From positions 1 through 30,557 of the forward strand of contig JAZUCT010000056.1 of the NCBI GenBank assembly GCA_045639255.1: a DNA stretch of 30,557 nt, read 5' to 3'. The translations under genes were made by a program, and so were the position numbers. Source of the stretch: JAZUCT01 sp045639255 (GTDB lineage Bacteria > Bacillota > Clostridia > Christensenellales > UBA1242). Below are positions 6,162-13,372 of this stretch, piece after piece. Numbering within the stretch: the stretch's first letter is position 1; each line of letters starts with the position of its first letter. The notes under the pieces were generated by a model. It saw only the letters and a program-made list of their open reading frames with translations, had not been told where the DNA came from and made no database searches.

Positions 6162-8252
6162 TTAAAATTTAATTGTTTCATAATTATTCTTATTTGTTAT
6201 TATTACATTTTCATTTTGGGTTTGTTCTTGATTAAAAACAATATAATTTTCACTTTGAAGTGTTGTATTGTTTATTGATGGTGAGCATATAATTTCAAAA
6301 GAAGAAAAATTTAGATAATATTCTTCATTACCAGCGCCATTTAATTTTGTGAAAGTAAATAATATATTTTTGTTGTTAATGGTTGCAACTACGCTGTTTT
6401 CTTTAAGAATTGAGTTTAACACTTGAAATTTAAAATTTCCAACTTGTTTTTGCTGATATTCTTCAAATGTTTCAAAACCTGTTTCTTGCAATGTTATTAT
6501 TGCATTTTTTGTTAACTTTTGCAATGTTTCAAGTTGTGATTGAGAAACTGAAACTTTTCTTGCAACAATATGTGTTAAATAACTTATTTTATTTTCGGTT
6601 AAATAAGTTGTTATGCTTTTAACAGATGCAGAATTTAAGTTGTTAACAACAAAAATGCGTGAATTATTTGTGTCGGTTAACAAATAACAATTTTCATAAG
6701 TGCTTCGAATTGCAGTTAATGAAATATAATTAAAGTTTGATGGCATTGAACAAATAATTCCACTTAGCAAACTTATTATAATAAGAGCACAACAAACAAT
6801 TCTTTTTGTTAATTTTTTAAACAAACAAAAATTACCAGCAATAAAAATGAAAATTATGAAAGAAATTAAGCAAGTTGTTCCAAGATTATTAAGTGTTATT
6901 ACTGATGGAATTTTTGAAAGAAAATTTACAACCGTTCCATAAATAGTTAGAAGAAAATTTGGAACTTGATTAATAAAAGAAAGTGGAGGAATTAAGCATG
7001 CAACTAAGTTGAAAACAAATATTACAATAAACAATACTGAAAAAACTGGAATTAACAACATATTAAACACAATGCTTAGCGGATTAAAGAATCCATAAAT
7101 TTTAACAAGAACAATGAATGTTCCTATGAAAGCAGAAATTGAAACTGCCAATGAATTTGCAATGCTTAATGGTAACTTTTTTGCAAAAATTTTTGAAAGA
7201 ATTGGGCTTAAACTTAAAATTGAAAAAACACACAGAAAACTTAGTTGAAAGCCTGCGTTTAAAAAATTAAATGGATTTATTAAAGATAAAATTAAAAATG
7301 CAATGCAAAAAGCATTAAAACTATCGCCTTGTTTATGAACTGTTTTGGCAAACAACAAACATAAACTCATAACTGTTGCACGAACAACAGATGGCGAAAA
7401 ACTACACAATGAACAATAAATAATTGAAATTATTGCAGTTATAATAAAATTTAACTTTCCCCTTATCATTAACCTTGAAAGAACGAAAGAAATTATTAAA
7501 AATATAATTGAAATATGTAAACCTGAAACAGCAAAAATGTGTGCTATGCCTACATCGTTATAACTTGAAACATCGAAATCACTTAATAATGTTTTGTTTC
7601 CAAACAGCATTGCAAACACAAGCGCCGAGTTTTTTGATGAATAATTTTTATTTAATATATTAAGAACATAATTCTTTATTTTAAGTGGAATGGTTGGTGA
7701 ATAGTTTAGAATTTCAACATTATCAGATGTTATTGCTGTTGAATAAGCAGTATTATTAAAAACCATATAGGTGTTTAATTTATTGTTTGAAACAAGTTTT
7801 TGTTTTTCAAGCGGTGCTTGAAAACTTATGTTATTACCTTCAATGATTTCACTTACGCCTGAAACATAAATGGTTACATTTTTTGAAAGCCTTTTATTGT
7901 TTGATTTAACACGCGTTAAAGTTAAAATTTGATAACCACTGTTGCCATTGATTTTTGATACATAACCGGTTATTGTTGAAGTTTCAATGTTTGAAACATT
8001 AAAGGTGTTTGCATTAAGTTGTAATCCTGCAAAAGCAGATAAAAACAACACAATGCAAATACCCAGCATTATGAATTGTTTTTTTGAAAAAACTTTTATT
8101 AAATTTAATATTATTAATATTGCAATAACAGAAACTGTTGAAATAATTAAACCTAAAAAATTTCCTATTAATAAAAAATAGGAACTGAGTAAGCCAACAA
8201 GCACGCTTACGCATGCAAAAAACAAAGGTCTGAAATTGCAAAGTTTATTCAT
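6162..8252 (-). CDS. comEC: DNA uptake channel ComEC/Rec2
   Basis: 696-residue polytopic membrane protein thought to pass single-stranded DNA across the membrane during competence. Three N-terminal membrane segments (residues 8-75) are followed by a soluble OB-like DUF4131 region (about 85-185). The Competence domain has the hallmark HIFAVSGLHISII at 238-250 and many further helices to about 505. The C-terminal part (509-696) keeps the outline of the usual metallo-beta-lactamase-like domain. However, where the metal-binding HxxxDH block should be it reads LTHIVARKVSVS, so the nuclease-like site appears lost. The ATG at 8252 has no Shine-Dalgarno and follows a -10 element by 7 nt. No other competence gene is present in the window. 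Confidence 0.93.
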   Translation of the reverse strand: MNKLCNFRPLFFACVSVLVGLLSSYFLLIGNFLGLIISTVSVIAILIILNLIKVFSKKQFIMLGICIVLFLSAFAGLQLNANTFNVSNIETSTITGYVSKINGNSGYQILTLTRVKSNNKRLSKNVTIYVSGVSEIIEGNNISFQAPLEKQKLVSNNKLNTYMVFNNTAYSTAITSDNVEILNYSPTIPLKIKNYVLNILNKNYSSKNSALVFAMLFGNKTLLSDFDVSSYNDVGIAHIFAVSGLHISIIFLIISFVLSRLMIRGKLNFIITAIISIIYCSLCSFSPSVVRATVMSLCLLFAKTVHKQGDSFNAFCIAFLILSLINPFNFLNAGFQLSFLCVFSILSLSPILSKIFAKKLPLSIANSLAVSISAFIGTFIVLVKIYGFFNPLSIVFNMLLIPVFSVLFIVIFVFNLVACLIPPLSFINQVPNFLLTIYGTVVNFLSKIPSVITLNNLGTTCLISFIIFIFIAGNFCLFKKLTKRIVCCALIIISLLSGIICSMPSNFNYISLTAIRSTYENCYLLTDTNNSRIFVVNNLNSASVKSITTYLTENKISYLTHIVARKVSVSQSQLETLQKLTKNAIITLQETGFETFEEYQQKQVGNFKFQVLNSILKENSVVATINNKNILFTFTKLNGAGNEEYYLNFSSFEIICSPSINNTTLQSENYIVFNQEQTQNENVIITNKNNYETIKF

Positions 8253-8259
8253 TTGTTAA

Positions 8260-8268
8260 ATTATATCA
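8260..8268 (-). promoter_or_regulatory. Extended -10 promoter of comEC
   Basis: Minus strand TGATATAAT: an extended TG-n-TATAAT with a perfect -10 (8260-8265). No good -35 is visible 17 bp upstream, as is common for extended -10 promoters. The ATG at 8252 follows after 7 nt. Confidence 0.65.
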
Positions 8269-8282
8269 TATTTAATTAAAAA

Positions 8283-8501
8283 TTAAAAATAATTAGCAAA
8301 TCTTACAAAGCTTGAAAGATTATATTTTTTTATTGCAGTTACAACAAGTGAATAAAATTGTTTAGGAAATTTAACAGAAATACTGCACGAAAATTTTGCT
8401 TTATTTGGTGTGTTTATAACCTGTGATGGTATATTGTTTGATTGTAAGATTTTATATAACATAAGTGTTTCGGTTCTGTTTGAAAAAACTGCAAGCATCA
8501 T
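8283..8501 (-). CDS. DUF3343 family small protein (putative sulfur/selenium carrier-like)
   Basis: 72 residues. It matches the DUF3343 pattern: an N-terminal strand-helix AVFSNRTETLMLYKILQSNN, then IPSQVINTPNKAKFSCSISVKF. Family members usually have a conserved Cys in SCG; here it is C39 or thereabouts in FSCSI, followed by Ser instead of Gly. In Clostridia these proteins are often encoded beside a cysteine desulfurase-like enzyme, as here (divergent neighbour at 8580), hence the suggested role in handling sulfur or selenium. GGGGAG lies 10 nt before the first of two adjacent ATGs. No terminator separates it from comEC, so read-through is possible. Confidence 0.75.
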   Translation of the reverse strand: MMLAVFSNRTETLMLYKILQSNNIPSQVINTPNKAKFSCSISVKFPKQFYSLVVTAIKKYNLSSFVRFANYF

Positions 8502-8520
8502 TTTGTTTATTCTCCCCTTG

Positions 8521-8534
8521 TTTCAAATTTGAAA
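8521..8534. repeat. 14-bp perfect palindrome between divergent genes
   Basis: TTTCAAATTTGAAA is a perfect palindrome in the 78-bp region between the DUF3343 gene and the cysteine desulfurase gene. Its right half contains a possible -35 TTGAAA (8529-8534) followed after 17 bp by TATTAG (8552-8557). It is a plausible shared operator; no protein is known for it. Confidence 0.45.
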
Positions 8535-8579
8535 TTACATTCATATCATAATATTAGAAAATAACCAAAAGAGGTTCAT

Positions 8580-9707
8580 ATGATTTATTTAGATAATTCT
8601 GCCACCACACATAAAAAACCTAAAAGTGTTTTAAAAGCAGTGAAACTTGCACTTACAAAATTTAATTCAAACCCCGGAAGAAGTGGACATTCTTTAAGCA
8701 TTAACACAGCACTTAAAGTTTTTGAAACAAGGCAATTAATTGCTGAAACATTTAATGCTGTAAGCGCAAAAGATGTTATTTTCACTTCTGGTGCAAGCGA
8801 AAGTTTAAATTTTGCAATTCAAGGAATTATGCAAACAGGCCATGTGATAACCAGTGTGCTTGAACATAATTCTGTGTTAAGGGTTTTAAGAATTTTTGAA
8901 GCAAGTGGACAAATAAGCGTAACTTATTTAAAACCTAACAAATTTGGGGTTATTACTGCTGAAAGTGTTGAAGAAAATATTAAGGATAACACTTTTCTGG
9001 TTGTTCTTAACCATTTAAGCAATGTTACTGGCGCAATTCAACCAATTTATGAAATTGGAAAGATTGTTAAAAAGCATAATCTTAAATTTATTGTTGATAG
9101 TGCACAAGGTGCTGGAAACCAGTTATTAGATGTTCAAAAATGCAACATTAGTTGCCTTTGCCTTGCTGGGCATAAAAATTTATATGGAATTCAGGGCTTA
9201 GGTGTTCTTATTTTAAACAATTGCATTTTGCAACCAATTAAATTTGGCGGAAATGGTGTTGATAGTGAAAGCCTTGATTATTCATTTAAACCACCAGAAT
9301 GTTATGAAGTTGGAACTTTGCCAACACCTTGCATCTTTGCATTAAATAAGGGACTTATTTTTACAAAAAACAACCTTGAAAAGCATAATAAAAAAATAAT
9401 TGAACTTACAAATTTATTTATTAATGGAATTAAAAATAACAAAAACATAATTTTATATTCAAATCCAAAAAATTGTTATGGCGTTGTTAGTTTTAACATA
9501 AAAGGAAAATCATCTGGCGAAGTTGTTAACTTGCTTGATGAAAAATTTAATATTTTATGCCGTGGTGGACTTTCATGTGCCCCACTTATTCATAAACATT
9601 TAAACACACTTCAATATGGTGGTGCTGTAAGAATAAGCATAAGCATTTTTAATAAAAAATGTGAAATAAAAAAGGCCGTTAAATGCATTGACCTTTTAAC
9701 AAAATAA
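8580..9707 (+). CDS. Cysteine desulfurase family protein (class V aminotransferase)
   Basis: 375-residue PLP enzyme of the IscS/NifS-like family, closest in length and motifs to the clostridial subgroup usually called 'cysteine desulfurase family protein'. Visible parts are the N-terminal IYLDNSATTHKKP, H96 (LEHNS) that stacks on PLP, D173 (IVDSAQ), the Schiff-base lysine K199 (GHKNLYG) and the catalytic-loop cysteine C333 (CRGGLSCAP). It would take sulfur (or selenium) from cysteine as a persulfide. No iscU/sufU is adjacent, so a housekeeping Fe-S role is not supported; the divergent DUF3343 protein may be the acceptor (inference). Start: AGAGG 5 nt before ATG. Confidence 0.9.
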   Translation: MIYLDNSATTHKKPKSVLKAVKLALTKFNSNPGRSGHSLSINTALKVFETRQLIAETFNAVSAKDVIFTSGASESLNFAIQGIMQTGHVITSVLEHNSVLRVLRIFEASGQISVTYLKPNKFGVITAESVEENIKDNTFLVVLNHLSNVTGAIQPIYEIGKIVKKHNLKFIVDSAQGAGNQLLDVQKCNISCLCLAGHKNLYGIQGLGVLILNNCILQPIKFGGNGVDSESLDYSFKPPECYEVGTLPTPCIFALNKGLIFTKNNLEKHNKKIIELTNLFINGIKNNKNIILYSNPKNCYGVVSFNIKGKSSGEVVNLLDEKFNILCRGGLSCAPLIHKHLNTLQYGGAVRISISIFNKKCEIKKAVKCIDLLTK

Positions 9708-9732
9708 AAAAGTTGGGTTTTAAGCCCAACTT
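9703..9732 (-). terminator. Terminator of the small TasA-like gene
   Basis: AAGTTGGG / CCCAACTT (9710-9717 and 9725-9732), followed on the minus strand by a T-run. The stop codon of the minus-strand gene (9720-9722) sits in the loop, so the last codons form part of the terminator. It lacks a T-tract on the plus strand, so it would stop the desulfurase transcript poorly. Confidence 0.85.
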
Positions 9733-10328
9733 GCATTATCAAATTGCAACATTTCTGCTGTGATTGAAACAATTATTTTATAACCTTTATCTGCATAATC
9801 ATTATCGTTAACAGTTATGCTTGCACAAACTGGAATAACTGCATCTGAATTAATTTTATAGTCGCTTGAACCATCTGTTGTTTTTAAATAACGCCAACCA
9901 GCACCAACTTTTTGTTCTGCCGTGCTTCCTGCACTTACCCAACTGTAACCTGAGCCAGTGCCCATTGTTACTGTTACAATGGCGTTTCCAGATTCGTTTA
10001 ATAAATTTTGAAGATTTCCATTTGAATCTTCAATTGAAACAGCAACATATGCCCTAAGTTTTGCATCAACACCTGCTGTTTTTTTAACATATATGCCAAT
10101 ATTATTTGTTTGTTCACTGAAATTTGTGAATTGAACAGTGCTGCTTACTGTTGTTCCGGAACTGTTGCAAAATGCAAAATTAATGTTTGAACCAATTATT
10201 ATTGTTCCGCTTGCAGTGGTTTGAACTCTGAAATAAGCCAAAGTTCCAAATGTGATTGAACACAATATGGTTATTGCCAAAATCATAACAACACTTAATT
10301 TAAAGCCTGACATTTTGCTTTTATACAT
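9720..10328 (-). CDS. Small secreted TasA-like protein with SipW-type signal peptide
   Basis: 202 residues. The signal peptide has a basic start (MYKSKMSGFK), a hydrophobic core and GTLAYF at residues 28-33. That matches the SipW-cognate motif, so cleavage by a SipW-type signal peptidase is expected. The mature part is a single beta-rich domain with few charged residues (IIIGSNINFAFCNSSG, LRAYVAVSIEDSNGN, KIIVSITAEMLQFD), similar in plan to TasA/camelysin proteins that build extracellular fibres. It shares that plan with the N-terminal half of the protein at 1090-3099 but has no repeats. No tapA or sipW lies beside it. An AAAGGGG site precedes the ATG. The assignment to a fibre-forming role is inference. 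Confidence 0.8.
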   Translation of the reverse strand: MYKSKMSGFKLSVVMILAITILCSITFGTLAYFRVQTTASGTIIIGSNINFAFCNSSGTTVSSTVQFTNFSEQTNNIGIYVKKTAGVDAKLRAYVAVSIEDSNGNLQNLLNESGNAIVTVTMGTGSGYSWVSAGSTAEQKVGAGWRYLKTTDGSSDYKINSDAVIPVCASITVNDNDYADKGYKIIVSITAEMLQFDNASWA

Positions 10329-10354
10329 TGCATATATCCCCTTTATTAAATTTA

Positions 10355-10383
10355 ATTATAGCAAATAATTTTTTATTTTCCAA
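10355..10383 (-). promoter_or_regulatory. Promoter of the small TasA-like gene
   Basis: Minus strand -35 TTGGAA (10378-10383), 17-bp spacer, perfect -10 TATAAT (10355-10360). The -35 lies 7 bp beyond the yraN stop codon, so this gene can be expressed independently of the operon before it. Confidence 0.7.
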
Positions 10384-10389
10384 ACATTT

Positions 10390-10728
10390 TTAAAAAGCAT
10401 TTATAATATAATTAATTTCATTATCTAAAATTTCAAGCACATCAAACCTGAAAAAACCTTTAAAATTCTTTAATTTTTGCATATATAATAAAGCAACTTG
10501 TTTAATTTTGTTTTGTTTATGATAGTTAACTGCTTCGCTTGGCCTGCCAAATTTAAGCGAAGTTCTGCTTTTAACTTCTATAAAAACCATATAATTTTTA
10601 TCTTGTGCAATAATATCGATTTCACCTATTTTTGTGGTGAAATTTTTTTCAATAATTTTATATCCAAGTTTCTTTACATATTCAATTGCTTTGCTTTCGC
10701 CAATGGCACCTTTTATTTTATTGTTCAT
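10390..10728 (-). CDS. yraN: YraN/UPF0102 nuclease-like protein
   Basis: 112-residue member of the UPF0102 family, which has a restriction-endonuclease-like fold; cellular role not established. The core motif is present: GAIGESKAIEYVKKLGYKII, GEIDIIAQD and FIEVKSRTS. The acidic pair and the E-x-K are the predicted metal-site residues. A TTG further upstream is open in frame. The ATG at 10728 is preferred because it overlaps the rbgA stop codon as ATGA and has GGAAG just before it. Being last of the rimM-trmD-rbgA transcript matches the genomic position of yraN in many Firmicutes, except that rnhB is missing. Confidence 0.9.
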   Translation of the reverse strand: MNNKIKGAIGESKAIEYVKKLGYKIIEKNFTTKIGEIDIIAQDKNYMVFIEVKSRTSLKFGRPSEAVNYHKQNKIKQVALLYMQKLKNFKGFFRFDVLEILDNEINYIINAF

Positions 10729-11567
10729 TTTTCTTCCAAGCAAATTTTACCCAATTTTCCTTTTCTAAAATCGTCTATAACTGCATTTGCGCATCTATCA
10801 TAATCGTATTCGCCTTTTCTTAAAAAATAATTTCTGCTTTCGCAAATTTTATGATAAACATCGATAACTTCATCACTTTCATCAAAGTTAATATTATATC
10901 TTTCCTTTAACGATTGTGGTTTTATTGCAATTAAATCTTTGATAAAATCGAAACATAGTTCAGTTTTTTCAACAACTTCATCACGAATGCTTCCTATATA
11001 TGCAAGGTTATGTGCCACTTTATTATCGTTAAAACTTGGCCATAAAGTTCCTGGCATATCAAGAACTTCAACATGCTCATTAATTTTAACCCATTGCTTA
11101 CCTCTGGTTACACCTGCTTTATTGCCAGTTATTGCTTTATATTTGCCACAAAGATTGTTTATTAAAGTGCTTTTACCACAATTTGGCACACCTATAACAA
11201 TTGCCCTAACCGTAACCTGAACACCCTTTTTTGCATATTTTTCAACTTTATCTTTTGTTAATTTTTCTATTTCAGGAATAAGCACTTTTGCGCTTTGAGT
11301 TGCAAGTGAATTTAAAATTATGCAACTTGAATTTTCTCCTGTGAAATTCTCTTTAAATCTATTGGCTGTTTTTTGTTCAATTAAATCGCATTTATTTAAA
11401 ACATATATTATTGGTTTTTTAAAAACACGTTTTGAAAATTCTGGGTTTAGGCACGAAAAAGGTGCTCTTGCATCAAGAACATAAATTACAACATCAACAA
11501 TTTTTAATTGTTCTTCCAGCACTTTAAGGGCTTTATTCATGTGACCTGGAAACCATTGAATTATCAT
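10725..11567 (-). CDS. rbgA: Ribosome biogenesis GTPase RbgA (YlqF)
   Basis: 280-residue circularly permuted GTPase needed for late maturation of the 50S subunit. Motif order is permuted as expected: G4 NKCDL at 58-62, then G1 GVPNCGKS at 126-133, a switch I-like GVTRGKQW at 152-159 and G3 DMPG at 170-173. The N-terminal QWFPGHMNKA is the family signature, and the C-terminal helical domain binds rRNA. An AGGTGAAAAT ribosome site overlaps the 8-bp gap after trmD. In most relatives rplS lies between trmD and rbgA; here it is absent. The yraN start overlaps the stop by ATGA. Confidence 0.95.
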   Translation of the reverse strand: MIIQWFPGHMNKALKVLEEQLKIVDVVIYVLDARAPFSCLNPEFSKRVFKKPIIYVLNKCDLIEQKTANRFKENFTGENSSCIILNSLATQSAKVLIPEIEKLTKDKVEKYAKKGVQVTVRAIVIGVPNCGKSTLINNLCGKYKAITGNKAGVTRGKQWVKINEHVEVLDMPGTLWPSFNDNKVAHNLAYIGSIRDEVVEKTELCFDFIKDLIAIKPQSLKERYNINFDESDEVIDVYHKICESRNYFLRKGEYDYDRCANAVIDDFRKGKLGKICLEEK

Positions 11568-11575
11568 ATTTTCAC

Positions 11576-12241
11576 CTATTTTAATAAATCTGGCCTGCGA
11601 AGTTTTGTTATTTCCTTACTTTTTTCTTCACGCCATTTTTTAATCTCTTGATGGTTGCCTGAAAGCAAAACATCTGGAACTTTTAATCCCATAAACTCTT
11701 GTGGACGAGTGTATTGTGGATATTCAAGCAAACCGTTTGAAAAACTTTCTTCGTCAGTTGTTTCGTTATTATGCAAAACTCCATCGATATATCTTGCAAC
11801 GCTATCAACAACAATCATTGCTGGAATTTCACCACCTGTTAAAACATAATCCCCAACAGAAAGTTCTTCATTAACACAAAGTTCAATAAACCTTTCATCA
11901 ACACCTTCATAGTGCCCACAAACCAAAATTAAATGCTCACACTTAGCATATTCTTTTACAATTTGTTGGTTATAAACCTTTCCGCGTGGGCTTAAAAGCA
12001 CAACTTTTGAATTTGGTGTTTTAAGTTTTTGAACTGCATCAAAAAGTGGTTGAACCTGCAATAACATTCCTGCACCGCCACCAAATGGATAATCATCAAC
12101 TTTTTTATGTTTATTTAAAGAAAATTCCCTGAAATCCACAATGTTTATTTCAAGTTTTTTATTTTCAATTGCTTTTCCAATAAGTGATGCTTTAAGTGAA
12201 CTAAACATTTCTGGAAATAAAGTTAAAATATCAATTCTCAT
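11576..12241 (-). CDS. trmD: tRNA (guanine-N1-)-methyltransferase TrmD
   Basis: 221-residue SPOUT methyltransferase that makes m1G37 in tRNAs and so prevents +1 frameshifting; acts as a cytosolic dimer. N-terminal MRIDILTLFPEMF, YPFGGGAGML (51-60) and the trefoil-knot SAM loop are present (VCGHYEGVDERF at 107-118, SVGDYVLTGGE at 128-138). It is somewhat shorter than the usual 240-250 residues, losing part of the C-terminal domain. Its start overlaps the rimM stop by 4 bp, with GAGG before it. Confidence 0.96.
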   Translation of the reverse strand: MRIDILTLFPEMFSSLKASLIGKAIENKKLEINIVDFREFSLNKHKKVDDYPFGGGAGMLLQVQPLFDAVQKLKTPNSKVVLLSPRGKVYNQQIVKEYAKCEHLILVCGHYEGVDERFIELCVNEELSVGDYVLTGGEIPAMIVVDSVARYIDGVLHNNETTDEESFSNGLLEYPQYTRPQEFMGLKVPDVLLSGNHQEIKKWREEKSKEITKLRRPDLLK

Positions 12242-12744
12242 ACTTTAACCTCGCTAAGTTTTTCGCTGTTAACTTTCAGAACTTTATTATTATCATCAAA
12301 CGAAATTATAACATCATTAAGAAGTGGAAATGCAAAACTCATTCCCATTCCAATTGAAACAGTTAAAATATCTGTTGCACCATAATTTTCAACATTAATT
12401 ATTTCACCAAGTTCATTGTTGTTTTCGTCAATAACAGAACTTCCCATTAAATCGTCTATGAAAAATTCGTTTGGTTTAAGGCTTATTCTATCTTCACGGT
12501 TAACATAAAGTTCTTTGTTTCTTAAAAGTTCTGCCATGTTTCTATCTGTTACTTGTTTAAATGTTAGGTATGCAAAATTATCCACGCCAATTCTTGCGTG
12601 AACTAAATCGTATGTTTTGTTATCTATAATGCAATATTTAAGTTTTTTAAATCTTGTTATATCACTTGTTATTGGCATAACTTTTACTTCGCCTTTAATT
12701 CCTTGCGCTTTAACAATTTTGCCAATAAGAACTTTATTTTCCAT
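12238..12744 (-). CDS. rimM: 16S rRNA processing factor RimM
   Basis: 168-residue 30S assembly factor that binds ribosomal protein S19 and the 16S 3' domain. The N-terminal RimM barrel (IGKIVKAQGIKGEVKVMPIT) is followed by a PRC-barrel (EFFIDDLMGSSVIDENNNELGEI) and a terminal strand. An AAAGGAAG ribosome site precedes the ATG. The gene appears to start a second transcription unit, because a terminator and a new -10 element separate it from khpA. Confidence 0.95.
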   Translation of the reverse strand: MENKVLIGKIVKAQGIKGEVKVMPITSDITRFKKLKYCIIDNKTYDLVHARIGVDNFAYLTFKQVTDRNMAELLRNKELYVNREDRISLKPNEFFIDDLMGSSVIDENNNELGEIINVENYGATDILTVSIGMGMSFAFPLLNDVIISFDDNNKVLKVNSEKLSEVKV

Positions 12745-12762
12745 AATACACTTCCTTTAATT

Positions 12763-12792
12763 ATTATATCAAAGATTAACAAAAAAGAGCAA
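12763..12792 (-). promoter_or_regulatory. Internal promoter before rimM
   Basis: Minus strand extended -10 TGATATAAT (perfect TATAAT at 12763-12768). A possible -35 TTGCTC (12787-12792) lies 18 bp upstream; that hexamer is also the 3' arm of the khpA terminator hairpin. +1 is expected close to the AAAGGAAG ribosome site, giving a leader of only about 12-14 nt. Confidence 0.65.
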
Positions 12793-12803
12793 GTTTATTG
12801 CTC
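12781..12803 (-). terminator. Intra-operon terminator after khpA
   Basis: Minus strand GAGCAA / loop TAAAC / TTGCTC followed by six T. The 5' arm is made of the last two sense codons of khpA and the stop codon begins the loop. A 6-bp stem suggests partial termination. Confidence 0.7.
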
Positions 12804-13034
12804 CTTTGAGTTGAATTTAACAATAACTTTTTTACCTGCGCCTATGTTTGCAGTTTTAACAATTGTTCTTATGCTGTTTGCAACTTTACCATTATGGCCA
12901 ATAACTTTGCCAAGATCAGCATTGTTAACAAGTGCGGTTATTATTGTTGCGTTTTCTTCTTCTGTTGTTTGAATTAAAACATCTTCCTTGTTTTCAACAA
13001 GTTGAGAAACAAGATATTTAACTAGTTCTTGCAT
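12795..13034 (-). CDS. khpA: KH-domain RNA-binding protein KhpA (YlqC)
   Basis: 79-residue protein consisting of one KH domain. The nucleic-acid-binding GxxG loop is IGHNGKVANSIRTIV, preceded by a beta strand. In other Firmicutes KhpA pairs with KhpB (Jag/EloR) to bind RNAs and influence cell elongation. Its place between rpsP and rimM is the classic one. A GGAAGGT site lies before the ATG. Confidence 0.93.
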   Translation of the reverse strand: MQELVKYLVSQLVENKEDVLIQTTEEENATIITALVNNADLGKVIGHNGKVANSIRTIVKTANIGAGKKVIVKFNSKEQ

Positions 13035-13046
13035 TTCGTTACCTTC

Positions 13047-13298
13047 CTATTTTTTTTCAATAACGCCTGCTTGAACAAGAAGCGATTTTGCTGTGTCAGT
13101 TGGTTGAGCACCTTTTTCTAACCAAGCTTTTGCTTTTTCGCCATCAAGTTTGATTTCCGCAGGAGTTTTAAGTGGATCATATGTTCCAAGTAAGTCAATA
13201 TACTTACCATCTCTTGCAACCCTTGAATCAGAAACAACAACACGATAGAAAGGTGATTTTTTGTCGCCAAGTCTTGTTAATCTAATTTTAACTGCCAT
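13047..13298 (-). CDS. rpsP: 30S ribosomal protein S16
   Basis: 83 residues, the usual length. Starts MAVKIRLTRLGDKKSPFYRV and has the family pattern VVSDSRVARDGKYIDLLGTYDP. An in-frame ATG 15 bp further upstream is open, but the GGAGG site lies just before the ATG at 13298, which also gives the conserved N-terminus. The 74-bp gap to ffh contains a small hairpin (GCACAATGTGC, 13335-13345) that could affect its translation or stability; no clear terminator there. Confidence 0.97.
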   Translation of the reverse strand: MAVKIRLTRLGDKKSPFYRVVVSDSRVARDGKYIDLLGTYDPLKTPAEIKLDGEKAKAWLEKGAQPTDTAKSLLVQAGVIEKK

Positions 13299-13372
13299 TT
13301 TATTTTCCTCCATTGTTTTTTATATATAAGTCGCACATTGTGCAAAGACCTACCAAAATTAATTTGATTTTT

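Noticed and set aside
7987..8241. Open frames overlapping the 5' part of comEC in other frames
   Set aside because: Shadow frames of a hydrophobic A/T-rich coding region, with no ribosome site and no family match.
10725..10743. UGA read as tryptophan, suggested by the very low G+C content
   Set aside because: All families are full length with TGG for Trp and no internal TGA, and TGA ends rbgA in an ATGA overlap.
13299..13372. Possible terminator or extra promoter between ffh and rpsP
   Set aside because: Only a 4-5 bp hairpin without T-tract and poorly spaced promoter hexamers; not enough to call.
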